Origin: Acidithiobacillus montserratensis
GTDB lineage: Bacteria > Pseudomonadota > Gammaproteobacteria > Acidithiobacillales > Acidithiobacillaceae
Reading direction: 5' to 3'
Assembly: GCF_018853465.1 (NCBI RefSeq)
Contig: NZ_JABBOU010000014.1
Span: 36,580 to 100,579 of the forward strand
DNA length: 64,000 bases
Below the pieces are notes generated by a model. It was given only the letters and a program-made list of their open reading frames with translations. It was not told the origin of the DNA and made no database searches. Every line of letters starts with the position of its first letter. The stretch's first letter is position 1. This document shows positions 31,077 through 40,531 of this stretch, piece after piece. Position numbers and translations under genes: made by a program.

Positions 31077-32511
31077 CGCTGCCGCGCAGGCTCGGTTCCA
31101 GGATTTCCACATAAGCGCTATCGCGAATGCGGTGCTGCCACTCTTCCATGCGCTCCCGGACAATGCGGTTGAAAAGTTGCATGCGCGCTGCCGCCATGAT
31201 CTGTTTTTCCTCCACAGGCTGCTGGCGTTGGCCCTGGGACTGGAGAATATAGATGGCATCCCCCTCGCGAATCGGGCTGCTGACCGCGCCGGGCTGCAGG
31301 GTAAGCAGGGTGCGTTCGAGGGTATCCGGCAACTGTCCGGGGGTAATCCAGCCCATTTCCCCGCCTTTGGCGGCTGTATTGGGGTCCTGGCTGTAGTTGC
31401 GGGCGAGTTCAGAGAAACGGCTGCCATTCTGCAAGGCCGTCTGGATATCCTGGGCGCGGGCTTCGGCTTCCTGGAGTTGCAGGCCACTTCCGGCTCTGAG
31501 CACAATGGCCGCCGCCTTGACTTCGGTGATGGTCGGTTGCTCGTCTTTCTTGTCAAGGAGCTTGAAAATGTGGAAACCGGTGGGGCCGGCAATCACCGGA
31601 CTGATATCTCCGGTTTTCAAGGACATGAGACTTTGGGATACCGAAGCGGGCAGCTCGCCGGCTTTTACCCAGCCAATGCGTCCACCCTGCAGGGCGTCAC
31701 GGCCACTGCTGACCTGGGCAGCGAGGCGCGAGAAGTCTTCACCGGCAATCAGATGATTTCTCACCTCGGCGGCCTGTTGACGGGCAGCACTGATGGCATT
31801 AGGGGTCGGATTGTTGGGCAGAGGGATGAAAATCTGCTGCAGATTAAAGCTGACGCCACCCATTTGCTTGAGTTGATGGGCGAAGGTTTTGACTTCATCG
31901 GGGCCGACATGGACGTGGCTTTCCACTTCCTGCTGCATGAGTCGATCCACAATGATGCGATCCTTGAGATCGTTGGTGAAGCTCTCCCAGGATTGCCCCT
32001 GGCTGGTCAGGGCTTCCCTTAACTGATCAGCAGTCATGTGATTGGCTTGGGCCAGATTGTTGACGGCCTGATCCAGCATACCCTTGTCGACCTTGATATT
32101 GGCACGCTGCGCCATCTGCAGTTCGATATCCTGCAGAATCATCTGCTGCAGCACCTGGCGGCGGAGAATGTCCTCGGAAGGAATGGCATTGGGATCGCTC
32201 TGCTGAAGGTGGGCACTGACGGCGCTGACCCGCTGCTCCAGTTGCATGGACGTGATGATATTGTCGTTGACGATAGCGACGATTTTATCCAGATTCACCG
32301 CATTGCTGGGCATCGGTGCGGTCATGGGGGCCAGGGTCGAGTTCTCTGAATAGGTATGGGTGGCTGGTGCTGACGAGGCGGCCGGCGCCGGTCTCTGGGC
32401 CAGGAGGGTATCCCGATTCAGAAAAGGGGTGCTGGCCCAACCTGCTACAGGCAGTGTTCCGAGTAACAGACCCAGGGCAATAATAAGTGGACGACGTTTG
32501 CAGGACATCAA
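31069..32511 (-). CDS. surA: Periplasmic chaperone/peptidyl-prolyl isomerase SurA
   Basis: A protein of 480 residues. It has a signal peptide (PLIIALGLLLGTLPVAGWA), a long N-terminal domain with LDKIVAIVNDNIITSMQLEQ, and two parvulin domains (about 225-325 with GGRIGWVKAGELP, and 340-440 with GGEMGWITPGQLP). It escorts outer-membrane proteins, LptD among them, to the BAM machine. It overlaps lptD by four bases, the usual lptD-surA pair. Confidence 0.96.
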   Translation of the reverse strand: MMSCKRRPLIIALGLLLGTLPVAGWASTPFLNRDTLLAQRPAPAASSAPATHTYSENSTLAPMTAPMPSNAVNLDKIVAIVNDNIITSMQLEQRVSAVSAHLQQSDPNAIPSEDILRRQVLQQMILQDIELQMAQRANIKVDKGMLDQAVNNLAQANHMTADQLREALTSQGQSWESFTNDLKDRIIVDRLMQQEVESHVHVGPDEVKTFAHQLKQMGGVSFNLQQIFIPLPNNPTPNAISAARQQAAEVRNHLIAGEDFSRLAAQVSSGRDALQGGRIGWVKAGELPASVSQSLMSLKTGDISPVIAGPTGFHIFKLLDKKDEQPTITEVKAAAIVLRAGSGLQLQEAEARAQDIQTALQNGSRFSELARNYSQDPNTAAKGGEMGWITPGQLPDTLERTLLTLQPGAVSSPIREGDAIYILQSQGQRQQPVEEKQIMAAARMQLFNRIVRERMEEWQHRIRDSAYVEILEPSLRGSDA

Positions 32512-34700
32512 AACTCCATACTGGCGCCCGGCACATACTGGCTGAGCAAACCGGTTGAGGCATTACCCAGGCTGGTTAGGCCGCGCAACACGATCTCGAA
32601 ATAAACAGCATTATTGGACTGCCCGCCAAGCAGGATCTGATGATAAACCATCATATGGGCTGCCCAGCAGCCGCCATCATAGCCGATCCCTACCAGCTCC
32701 TCCAGAGGCTTGCTGTCGGTCACATCGTACTGATAGCTTCCCAGTAACTGCCAGTTCTTAAACACCGGCCAGGCAGCAGAAACTCCGGTTTGATCGACGA
32801 AATCCCGGGTAAAGCGATAGTCGAGGTTGATGACCCGTTGGGGACCGGGCAACCATTGGGCGCGAAAATTGAGGCGGTCAAGCTGGCCGTTCCGGGGATT
32901 GACCTGGGAGCTGGCGAGCAGGTTCATGTCCGCCAGCGGCGCGTATTGCCCCTCAAAAAAATAATTGGACTGGACGCTCTGGGGAACGATGTCTCCGGCA
33001 AGATTGATTTGCCGCTGATTGAAGTAGCGAATCTGGCCCACGGCGGCTTCCCAGAGCTGGCGGCCGCCGGGAGTCAGCCAGGTACCGCGCAGACCATAGG
33101 CAATCTGATTGGCGGCGTTGATGCGATCACTGCCGGTGTAGAGGACGTTGTCGGAGAAAATATTGGGAAAATCCAGATAGGGGGCGCTGGCATCAAAATT
33201 GGGTATGTCATTCTGGGCCTGCAGGGGAATGTAGGTGTATTTGAACAGGGGTTGCAGGAGTGCGGTACTCCCATTGCTGCCGTAGCGGACAAAGTTCAGC
33301 CCCCCCTTCAGGCTCAGGGCGGGAAGGGTGCGGTTGACGGCACGGGCATAGGGCGCATTGCGCTGAATCTGGTAATGGCTGTAGTACAGCCGTGCCTGCG
33401 GTTCGAGAAAACCCCAGCCCCGGCTGAAGCGCCAACCCAGGGTGGGAGTCAAATCCAGACGCTGGCCGATGGGGCCGGTGGCTGCCGAAAAATAATTGAA
33501 GCTGCTCTGCCAGTTAAAATAGCCATTGCGTCCCACCCGCCAGTAGCCATCTGCATAAAGGCGGGGGAGTTGGGCGTAGGGCGCGCTGCTGTCCGGCGCG
33601 AGCTCCTGATAACCCTGCAACACCGCGCCCGCACTGATGTGGGTGTTGTTGTAATAAATCCCCCCGCTAGAGGTGATGTAGGGAGCATTACCAATCCCGC
33701 CAATGAAACTGCTGCCGAATCCGGCAGTGCTGCCGAAGTCCGAGAGAAAGTTTTTGTAACTGACACGATTGTAGTTGACGTTGAAACTGAAGCCGTCGCC
33801 CAGGTTCTGGTTGTGCTGCCAGGAAAGGGCCCAGACATTTTTATGGGTGAGTTGATCCGAGGGGAGCAAATCCACAAAAAGCTTGCCGCTGTAATTGGGC
33901 TCTAAATAACGAAACTCGTTTTGCAGCATGACCCCACGGCGGGTGAAATAATTCAGGGTCAAGGTGTCATCCAGATTACGGGCAATATCAAAATAATAGG
34001 GAATGCCCAGATAAAAGCCGTTGATGGTGGAACTGCCTACCCCCGGAGCCAGAAAGCCCGAATGGCGTTTGAGTGGGAAGCTGAAATAGGGCATCCAGAA
34101 TACCGGCACTCCCGCCACATTCAGGGTAGTATTTCGGGTGGTCACATAATTATTGTTCTGGTTGAGGTCCAGCTGGCTGCTCCAGAGTTGCCAGGCCGGG
34201 ACTTTGCCGTGGCAGGTGGTGTAGCAGGCCTCATTGAGTTGATAGTGACCCTTGCTCAACTCCCGGCCGCTTTGGGCATGACCATGTCCCTGCTCGGCTT
34301 CGAGCAGATAACGGGGGTGTACGACCACTCCCTCGTTGGCCTTGAGATGAATGGTAGCCTGTGGTGCTGCCGTAACCAGACCCGGGCTGACCATGCGCAC
34401 ATGGCCGTCCGCCAGAATTTCATCCTTGCGCTGGTCGTAGTGCACCGTATCGGCATATACCCGTCTATCTCCGTAGAGGACTTCGACATTGCCGGTGGCC
34501 GTCCAATGGCCGCTTCCCAGCCCTTTGACCTGGTCGGCGTAAAGGGTGACGGGTTTTTCCAGCGCCGCCCAGGCCAGGCCAGGACTCAACAAGGTTGCCA
34601 GCAGAGCCAGATAAATCCGCCGTCGTGATACAGCGCTGAGTCCGGACGGAAACGGACTGCCATGCCGAAAATCACGAAGCTGCTGGAGAGGGCTTTTCAT
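32508..34700 (-). CDS. lptD: LPS-assembly outer-membrane protein LptD
   Basis: A protein of 730 residues. After an export signal, an LptA-like jellyroll domain (about 45-190, KPVTLYADQVKGLGSGHWTA and GNVEVLYGDRRVYADTV) leads to a large barrel ending GASMEF. Cys pairs in ACYTTCHG (about residue 155-160) and GYDGGCWAA near the end are placed like the inter-domain disulfides of LptD. With LptE it places LPS in the outer leaflet. The start is only 29 bases from the divergent amgK start. Confidence 0.96.
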   Translation of the reverse strand: MKSPLQQLRDFRHGSPFPSGLSAVSRRRIYLALLATLLSPGLAWAALEKPVTLYADQVKGLGSGHWTATGNVEVLYGDRRVYADTVHYDQRKDEILADGHVRMVSPGLVTAAPQATIHLKANEGVVVHPRYLLEAEQGHGHAQSGRELSKGHYQLNEACYTTCHGKVPAWQLWSSQLDLNQNNNYVTTRNTTLNVAGVPVFWMPYFSFPLKRHSGFLAPGVGSSTINGFYLGIPYYFDIARNLDDTLTLNYFTRRGVMLQNEFRYLEPNYSGKLFVDLLPSDQLTHKNVWALSWQHNQNLGDGFSFNVNYNRVSYKNFLSDFGSTAGFGSSFIGGIGNAPYITSSGGIYYNNTHISAGAVLQGYQELAPDSSAPYAQLPRLYADGYWRVGRNGYFNWQSSFNYFSAATGPIGQRLDLTPTLGWRFSRGWGFLEPQARLYYSHYQIQRNAPYARAVNRTLPALSLKGGLNFVRYGSNGSTALLQPLFKYTYIPLQAQNDIPNFDASAPYLDFPNIFSDNVLYTGSDRINAANQIAYGLRGTWLTPGGRQLWEAAVGQIRYFNQRQINLAGDIVPQSVQSNYFFEGQYAPLADMNLLASSQVNPRNGQLDRLNFRAQWLPGPQRVINLDYRFTRDFVDQTGVSAAWPVFKNWQLLGSYQYDVTDSKPLEELVGIGYDGGCWAAHMMVYHQILLGGQSNNAVYFEIVLRGLTSLGNASTGLLSQYVPGASMEF

Positions 34701-34729
34701 AGGCGCCTAAAATCGCACAAAATGCTTTT

Positions 34730-35752
34730 ATGTCGCAATCTCTAAAATCGAACAACATCACTGCGCCGACGATTTCTGCGGAGGGCCTGACGGTACATGC
34801 TGCAGCCTGGTTACGCAGCCGGGGGGTGAACCCCGCGCAGGTCCAGGCCATTCCCGGAGACGCCAGTGCCCGGCGCTACTGGCGGCTGACCGGGCAAAGG
34901 CTGTTTATGGATGCTCCGGCGCCGGAGGATATTTTGCCCTTTTTGCGGGTGCAGCGGCGTTGGCAGAATGCCGGGCTGCCGGTACCCCGCATTCTCGCGG
35001 CGCAGTTGGAGCCGGGATTTGTTTTGCTGGAGGATTTGGGGAATACAGACCTCAAGACCATGATCGATGCGGGTACCCGTACCGATCTTTGGTTGCAGCA
35101 GTCCCTGGATCTGATCATCGCGCTGCAACGGGCTGGCAGTGCTGATACATCCCGACCCCTCTTGCCCTGTTTTTCCCGGCAACGCCTGGAGGATGAACTG
35201 GCTTTATTCCAGGACTGGTATTTGCGCAAACATCTGGGCGTGACCCTGGATGAAAATGAGCGACAGGTATTGCAACGGCTTTTCGGGCTCTTGGTGGACA
35301 ATGCCTTGCAGCAGCCCCAGGTGTGGGTGCATCGGGATTTTCATGCCCGCAATCTCATGGTGCAGGAGAGGCCCTGGCGCCTGGCCATGATTGATTTTCA
35401 GGATGCCGTGACCGGGCCCTGGACCTATGATCTCGCCTCCTTGCTCTGGGACCGGTATTGGGATTGGGGACAGGCCCGACGGCGAAACTGGATTCTCGAT
35501 TTTCAGCGCAGGCTGATTGTCGCCGGCCTAAAAGCTCTGCCACAAGATAGCTTTCTGCGCAGTGTCGAAAGGATGGCCTTGCAACGTAATCTCAAGATTC
35601 TCGGCATTTTCTGTCGTCTGGCTTATCGGGATGGCAAGTCCGGCTATCTGGATTTGCTGCCGCAATTTCGAAAATATGTGCTGGATGCCTTGACAGAAGA
35701 TGCGCAGTTGAGTGCATACCTCCCGACCTTCGTGCGCTGGCTGGCGGCATGA
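34730..35752 (+). CDS. amgK: N-acetylmuramate/N-acetylglucosamine kinase AmgK
   Basis: A protein of 340 residues of the aminoglycoside phosphotransferase fold. The motifs are DASARRYWRL at the start, WVHRDFHARNLMVQ (catalytic loop) and LAMIDFQDAVTGPWTYDLAS (metal-binding Asp). In Pseudomonas AmgK phosphorylates MurNAc at the anomeric position and MurU then makes UDP-MurNAc, a recycling route that bypasses MurA and fosfomycin. The adjoining murU gene (ATGA overlap) makes this assignment firm. Confidence 0.92.
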   Translation: MSQSLKSNNITAPTISAEGLTVHAAAWLRSRGVNPAQVQAIPGDASARRYWRLTGQRLFMDAPAPEDILPFLRVQRRWQNAGLPVPRILAAQLEPGFVLLEDLGNTDLKTMIDAGTRTDLWLQQSLDLIIALQRAGSADTSRPLLPCFSRQRLEDELALFQDWYLRKHLGVTLDENERQVLQRLFGLLVDNALQQPQVWVHRDFHARNLMVQERPWRLAMIDFQDAVTGPWTYDLASLLWDRYWDWGQARRRNWILDFQRRLIVAGLKALPQDSFLRSVERMALQRNLKILGIFCRLAYRDGKSGYLDLLPQFRKYVLDALTEDAQLSAYLPTFVRWLAA

Positions 35753-36426
35753 TGCGGGCGATGATTCTTGCCGCCGGGCGCGGCGAACGCTTGCGTCCTT
35801 ATACGGATCATCTTCCCAAACCCCTGCTGGAAGTGGGCGGCAAGCCCCTCATCGTACGCCACCTGGAATCGCTGGCGGCGGCGGGTATCCGCGAGGTCGT
35901 GATCAACATCGGTCATCTCGGTGATCAGATTGTGGCGAGGTTGGGGCATGACTGGCAGGGTGTAAAAATCATCTACAGTGACGAAAGAGCGGGGCGGCTG
36001 GAAACTGGAGGTGCTTTGATCCGGGCTCTGCCCTATCTGGGCAAAGCTCCTTTTCTGCTGGTCAATGGCGATATTTGCACGGATTTCCCCTGGAATCTGC
36101 TCCTCCGTGAAAATGCCGCTTCCGCACATCTGGTGCTGGTGCCCAATCCTGCAGAGCATCCCGCTGGCGACTTTGCTCTGAATGCGGGAGTAGTGGCTTT
36201 GCAGGGCGAAGAACGTCATACTTATGCAGGCATCGCGCGTATCGACCCGGCCTTGTTGCAGGCTTATCCGGAGCTGTCGGCACCCCTGGCTCCCTGGTTG
36301 CGGCAGTGGATTACCGAGGGCTTTGTGGCGGGAACCCTGTATCAGGGAATATGGACAGATGTGGGTACGCCGGAGCGATGGCAGCTGGCGCAGGAAACTT
36401 GCAGGGTACGGCACGATGGAATTTGA
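35749..36426 (+). CDS. murU: N-acetylmuramate alpha-1-phosphate uridylyltransferase MurU
   Basis: A protein of 225 residues. The nucleotidyltransferase signature MILAAGRGERLRPYTDHLPK is at the start, with LEVGGKPLIVRHLE, NGDICTDFPW (metal-binding Asp) and WTDVGTPERWQ. It joins UTP and MurNAc-1-P to UDP-MurNAc. It follows amgK with a four-base overlap and the next gene overlaps it by eleven bases. Confidence 0.92.
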   Translation: MMRAMILAAGRGERLRPYTDHLPKPLLEVGGKPLIVRHLESLAAAGIREVVINIGHLGDQIVARLGHDWQGVKIIYSDERAGRLETGGALIRALPYLGKAPFLLVNGDICTDFPWNLLLRENAASAHLVLVPNPAEHPAGDFALNAGVVALQGEERHTYAGIARIDPALLQAYPELSAPLAPWLRQWITEGFVAGTLYQGIWTDVGTPERWQLAQETCRVRHDGI

Positions 36427-36850
36427 TCTGGTAGCGGTCCAGAAGGCGGTAACTGTGCCCGGTGAATCTCGGGAGCACTGGCGGCGGGACTGGTTGGAAC
36501 TGATGGAGCTTGCAGTCTGGGGGGATTTGCGCAGTTCCCAGATTGGTCTGGCCGGCAAATTGCGCAAAAGGGTGCTGGAGTTTGGCGAGCGCTTGCGCTC
36601 TTACGCCAGTGACCGGAGCTGGATACCCCATCCCCGTGAGCAGATTAAAAATGCCCTGAGTAGTAGCTTGCAACTACGCGAAGTGATGGAAAAAGTAGGA
36701 GAGGTGCTGAGTCAGTTCGCCGAGGGAACCGATCTCGCCAGTCTGCAGGTCTTCTGGGAGGCTTTCAGCGCCAGTCTGATGGCCGATGTTACGGAGCGTG
36801 AAGCTGCGTTGGTTGCCTTGTTGAACCAGCAATACCAAGAAGAAGTTTGA
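36416..36850 (+). CDS. Uncharacterised 144-residue protein
   Basis: Not recognised. The ATG at 36416 is inside the end of murU, and a longer in-frame extension only reads through murU. The product is soluble, helical and charged, with no signal peptide, membrane segment or Cys. Trp-rich segments (HWRRDWLELMELAVWG) precede a likely amphipathic helical region (QLREVMEKVGEVLSQFAEG). Its overlap with murU suggests coexpression with peptidoglycan recycling. Coding is supported by the continuous frame and tight spacing, not by homology. Confidence 0.65.
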   Translation: MEFDLVAVQKAVTVPGESREHWRRDWLELMELAVWGDLRSSQIGLAGKLRKRVLEFGERLRSYASDRSWIPHPREQIKNALSSSLQLREVMEKVGEVLSQFAEGTDLASLQVFWEAFSASLMADVTEREAALVALLNQQYQEEV

Positions 36851-36882
36851 TTTATTTTGAGCCGGGTCTACCAGAATCATCT

Positions 36883-37164
36883 ATGAAAATCGTGTATACG
36901 TTAGTCATTATTGGCGCTTTGGCGCTATTCGCCCTGTTGTTGTGGTGGGCGCGCGGACAAGTATCGGTCAGCAGCAATACGCCGAAGGACAGCAGTAACT
37001 GGTATGTCCAGCATCCCCGGCATCTTGCCGCCGAAAACATGCGCTGCTGGACCTTGCTGCGTCAGACCTCTTTTGCCGACATCGACAAGGTCATGGCTGC
37101 CCATCCCCATTGTCATGCTGTATATGAAGCCATTCAGGAACAAAGTGGTGATAATGCAGGTTGA
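36883..37164 (+). CDS. Small membrane protein with EexN-like motif
   Basis: A 93-residue product from the ATG at 36883. One membrane helix (VYTLVIIGALALFALLLWW) is followed by a periplasmic tail. The tail has WYVQHPRHLAAENMRC and then HPHCHAVYEAIQE, the spacing W-Y-x2-H-P ... C ... P-x-C-x2-A seen in EexN-type entry-exclusion proteins. It lacks a lipobox, unlike EexN lipoproteins. The two Cys could form a disulfide. Function unknown; it lies 12 bases before kdsD, so it may be an envelope protein. The ribosome site is weak. Confidence 0.65.
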   Translation: MKIVYTLVIIGALALFALLLWWARGQVSVSSNTPKDSSNWYVQHPRHLAAENMRCWTLLRQTSFADIDKVMAAHPHCHAVYEAIQEQSGDNAG

Positions 37165-37176
37165 GGATTTAAGGTC

Positions 37177-38160
37177 GTGACGGGCGAGCTGGACGCGCAG
37201 CTTCTGCTGGCCACCGGACGCGATGTACTGCGGCTGGAGGCGGAGGCGGTGGGAGCCCTGGAAGCGCGCCTCGATCACAGTTTTGTCGAGGCCTGCGCGC
37301 TCCTGCTGCAATGCGCGGGGCGGGTAGTGGTGAGTGGCATGGGCAAGTCCGGAATTATCGGCAAGAAAATCGCCGCGACCCTGGCCAGTACCGGTAGCCC
37401 GGCCTTGTTCCTGCACCCCGCCGAGGGCAGTCATGGTGATCTCGGGATGCTGACCCGCTCTGATTGCCTCCTGGCTCTGTCCAATTCGGGAGAAACGGCG
37501 GAGTTGCTGGCCATTCTTCCGGTAGTCAAGCGTCTGGCTGTGCCCCTCATCGCCATGACCGGAAATCCGCTGTCGACCCTGGCGCGTAGCGCTGCTGTGC
37601 ATCTCAACTGCAGTGTGGAGCGCGAAGCCTGTCCCCTGAATCTGGCGCCTACAGCTTCTACCACGGCGACACTCGCCATGGGCGACGCCCTGGCCATGGC
37701 CTTGTTACAGGCCCGGGGGTTTTCGGCTGACGATTTTGCCCTCTCCCACCCCGGCGGCAGTCTCGGCAAGCGCTTGCTGCTGCGGGTCCAGGACGTGATG
37801 CATCGGGATCAGGCTCTGCCCAAAGTGCAACGGGAAACCCTGATGCGTGATGCGGTCCTGGAAATGACCAGCAAGGGGCTGGGCATGACGGCGGTAGTGG
37901 ATGCTGAGGACCGGGTTTTGGGGATTTTTACCGATGGCGATTTGCGCCGGGCCTTTGCCGAGCGTCAGGATCTCTGGGAGCAACCCATGGCGGTCCTCGC
38001 CCATACCCAACCCCGCAGCATCCGTGCCGAGGCGCTGGCTGCCGAAGCTCTGGCCCTGATGGAAAGTCATCGGGTGGGTGCCTTGCTGGTGGTGGACGAT
38101 GATCACAAACTGATTGGCGCGTTGAATATGCACGATTTGCTGCGGGCCGGGATTGTATGA
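37177..38160 (+). CDS. kdsD: D-arabinose 5-phosphate isomerase KdsD
   Basis: A protein of 327 residues from a GTG start. An SIS domain (about 30-165: VVSGMGKSGIIGKKIAATLA, SNSGETAEL, NLAPTASTTATLAMGDALA) is followed by two CBS domains (about 205-325). It converts ribulose 5-phosphate to arabinose 5-phosphate, the first step to Kdo. kdsC follows with overlapping ATGA. Confidence 0.95.
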   Translation: MTGELDAQLLLATGRDVLRLEAEAVGALEARLDHSFVEACALLLQCAGRVVVSGMGKSGIIGKKIAATLASTGSPALFLHPAEGSHGDLGMLTRSDCLLALSNSGETAELLAILPVVKRLAVPLIAMTGNPLSTLARSAAVHLNCSVEREACPLNLAPTASTTATLAMGDALAMALLQARGFSADDFALSHPGGSLGKRLLLRVQDVMHRDQALPKVQRETLMRDAVLEMTSKGLGMTAVVDAEDRVLGIFTDGDLRRAFAERQDLWEQPMAVLAHTQPRSIRAEALAAEALALMESHRVGALLVVDDDHKLIGALNMHDLLRAGIV

Positions 38161-38708
38161 TGCTTTTAGCGCCGCAAGCCCTGACTGAACGTGCCGCGCA
38201 AATTCGGCTGCTGATCCTGGATGTGGACGGAGTGATGACCGATGGCCGCCTGTATTTTGATGATGCCGGCTGCGAAAGCAAGGCCTTCCATGTGCGCGAT
38301 GGTTACGGGATCAAGCTGCTGCAGTCCCGGGGGGTGGAGTTGGCCATCATTACTGCACGATTCTCCCCGGCGGTGGCCCACCGCGCCCGGGATCTGGGTA
38401 TCCAGCACCTTTTTCAGGGCTGCAAGGACAAACTGCTGGCTTACCGTGAGCTGAAGCTGGCCTTGCAGATCGATGACCCCGAGGTGGCCTATATGGGCGA
38501 CGATCTGATTGATCTCCCCATTTTGCTCCGCGCCGGATTGGCCACGGCACCTGCTGACGCGCACCCGGAACTGGCCCACCAGATCCATTGGCAAAGCCGC
38601 TATCAGGGTGGTCGCGGCGCTGTGCGTGAATTGTGTGACCTGATTTTGCAGGCCAAGGGTTGCTGGCCCGAGCTGTTGCTTCAGGCCAGCCAAAAGGGAC
38701 ATTGCTGA
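38157..38708 (+). CDS. kdsC: Kdo-8-phosphate phosphatase KdsC
   Basis: A protein of 183 residues, HAD superfamily without a cap. Motif I is LLILDVDGVMTDG, motif II is in IITARFSPAVAHRA, and the last motif is VAYMGDDLIDLPIL. It releases Kdo from Kdo-8-P for LPS inner core. A second ATG three bases on is an equal start candidate. The stop overlaps the lptC start. Confidence 0.95.
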   Translation: MMLLAPQALTERAAQIRLLILDVDGVMTDGRLYFDDAGCESKAFHVRDGYGIKLLQSRGVELAIITARFSPAVAHRARDLGIQHLFQGCKDKLLAYRELKLALQIDDPEVAYMGDDLIDLPILLRAGLATAPADAHPELAHQIHWQSRYQGGRGAVRELCDLILQAKGCWPELLLQASQKGHC

Positions 38709-39262
38709 TGTTGCGCCTGCGTCTCCCTAGCCTGGGTTTCACGGTGCTGGTGCTGATTCTTGCCGGGCTGGTCTGGTGGTCCTGGCCACAGCGCCCGCTG
38801 GCGTTGCCGCAGATTGACTGGCACGGTCAAATTCACAAGGGCGATCAGGCCGCAGAAGATGTGGTCATGCGCCAGTATGATGCGGCCGGCAAGCTGGATT
38901 TGCTGGCCACGGCGCATACGGCCTATCACGAACCCCATCGTGATCAGACCATTCTCAGTGAGGTAGTGGTGAAACGCTTCCGGCCCGGACAGGAGCTGAA
39001 CTTGCGTGCTGATCAGGGAAAAGTCGAGGGTTCGACTCATCTCATTACCCTGTGGGGAAACGTCATCGGGACGCTGAAACCAGATACCCGTTTTCTGACC
39101 GCGAAGGTGCACTATGATCCGCAAACGGGCATTATTAGCACCCAGGATGCCGTCCGTCTGGAACACGGTCAGGACTGGATGACCGGAAACGGGCTCTGGG
39201 CATCGGTCAAAACCGAGGAGGTCAATATTTTGCAGAATGTGCGTGGCGTCTATGCGCCGTAA
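38708..39262 (+). CDS. lptC: LPS export protein LptC
   Basis: A protein of 184 residues from the ATG overlapping the kdsC stop (TGATG). An N-terminal anchor helix (LGFTVLVLILAGLVWW) precedes an LptA-like periplasmic domain (HLITLWGNVIGTL, DAVRLEHGQDWMTG). It links the LptB2FG extractor to the LptA bridge. LptF/G are not in the window. Confidence 0.92.
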   Translation: MLRLRLPSLGFTVLVLILAGLVWWSWPQRPLALPQIDWHGQIHKGDQAAEDVVMRQYDAAGKLDLLATAHTAYHEPHRDQTILSEVVVKRFRPGQELNLRADQGKVEGSTHLITLWGNVIGTLKPDTRFLTAKVHYDPQTGIISTQDAVRLEHGQDWMTGNGLWASVKTEEVNILQNVRGVYAP

Positions 39263-39797
39263 CTTTATGCGGAGTAAGCATTTGTCGATCAGATCATACT
39301 GGCCGCTGGCACTGGTGCTGGTTTCCTGGGCGGCGCTGGCAGCACCCGCCGCCCAGCCGCCTCTGGCCAAGGGGCCTATTCATATCAGCGCCGATACTCT
39401 CCATGCCGAAAATAAACCTTCCCAGCAGGCAACCTATCTGGGAAACGTGATCATGACCCAGGGGGATGTAGTCATTCATGCCCACAAGCTCGTGATTGAT
39501 GCGCTGCAGGGTAAGGTGCAAACGGCCACAGCCACGGGAAGTCCGGTCAGCTTTACCATGTCCAGCGCGCAGCGGCATGGTTATGGCGATACCCTGATTT
39601 ACAAGCCGGGAACGGCGGAAATTGTTTTGCAGGGGGATGCCCATCTCTGGCAGGAAAAAAACGAAATCAGCGGCCAGCAGGTGACCTATTTTCTCAACAA
39701 CCAGCAGACGGCAGTGACCGCCGCGCCCGGACAGCGCGTCCACTCCGTATTTTATCCTGCAGCAGCCAACCGCTCTGCCAGCGGTGGGAGGCCATGA
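39252..39797 (+). CDS. lptA: LPS periplasmic bridge protein LptA
   Basis: About 181 residues from the ATG at 39252; an ATG at 39267 and a GTG at 39237 are alternatives, none with a clear ribosome site. A signal peptide ([19 protein letters not shown]) precedes the OstA fold: [36 protein letters not shown], and [11 protein letters not shown]. It carries LPS across the periplasm to LptD. It overlaps lptC and lptB. Confidence 0.94.
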   Translation: MRRNFMRSKHLSIRSYWPLALVLVSWAALAAPAAQPPLAKGPIHISADTLHAENKPSQQATYLGNVIMTQGDVVIHAHKLVIDALQGKVQTATATGSPVSFTMSSAQRHGYGDTLIYKPGTAEIVLQGDAHLWQEKNEISGQQVTYFLNNQQTAVTAAPGQRVHSVFYPAAANRSASGGRP

Positions 39798-40519
39798 GCG
39801 ATCTGCTCCAGGCCCAGTCCCTGGTCAAATCCTACCGCCGCCGCACGGTAGTCCGCGATGTATCCGTCGAGGTCGCAGCCGGCGAAGTAGTCGGTCTGCT
39901 GGGCCCCAACGGCGCTGGAAAGACCACTACCTTTTACATGATGGTCGGGCTGGTGCGTCCGGACCGTGGCCATATTTTTCTGCAACAGCGGGATATTACC
40001 GCCCTGCCCATGCATGAGCGCGCGCGGATGGGTCTGGGTTACCTACCCCAGGAGCCTTCAGTATTCCGGCAGATGACAGCAGCAGACAATATTCTCGCGG
40101 TTCTGGAAATTCTGCCCCTCAGCAAGACAGAGCGGCAGGAGCGTCTGGAACAGCTTTTGGCCGAATTGCATCTGGGAATGCTGCGCGATACCAAGGGCCA
40201 CAGTCTTTCCGGTGGTGAGCGACGGCGGGTGGAAATCGCCCGTGCATTAGCCATGAGCCCGCGCTTCATCCTGCTCGATGAACCTTTCGCCGGCATCGAC
40301 CCGATCTCGGTGCTGGAAATCCAGCGTTTGATTGAGGACTTGCGGGAGCGCGGCATTGGTATTCTGATTACCGATCATAATGTGCGCGAAACATTAGGGA
40401 TTTGCGAACGCGCCTATATACTGCATGATGGCAAGGTGCTGACGGCCGGAAGTCCCCAGGAAATTGTGGATGATCCGATGGTGCGTCAGGTATATCTGGG
40501 AGATCAGTTCAGAATCTGA
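39794..40519 (+). CDS. lptB: LPS export ABC transporter ATPase LptB
   Basis: A protein of 241 residues. Walker A is GPNGAGKTT, the signature is [17 protein letters not shown], Walker B is [13 protein letters not shown], and the switch His is in [10 protein letters not shown]. It powers LPS extraction with LptF/G. It overlaps lptA by four bases and precedes rpoN, the conserved order. Confidence 0.97.
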   Translation: MSDLLQAQSLVKSYRRRTVVRDVSVEVAAGEVVGLLGPNGAGKTTTFYMMVGLVRPDRGHIFLQQRDITALPMHERARMGLGYLPQEPSVFRQMTAADNILAVLEILPLSKTERQERLEQLLAELHLGMLRDTKGHSLSGGERRRVEIARALAMSPRFILLDEPFAGIDPISVLEIQRLIEDLRERGIGILITDHNVRETLGICERAYILHDGKVLTAGSPQEIVDDPMVRQVYLGDQFRI

Positions 40520-40531
40520 ATCTGGAAAGAC

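Noticed and set aside
39025..39045. tRNA T-loop-like GGTTCGACTC
   Set aside because: It lies inside lptC and no cloverleaf arms or acceptor stem can be formed around it.
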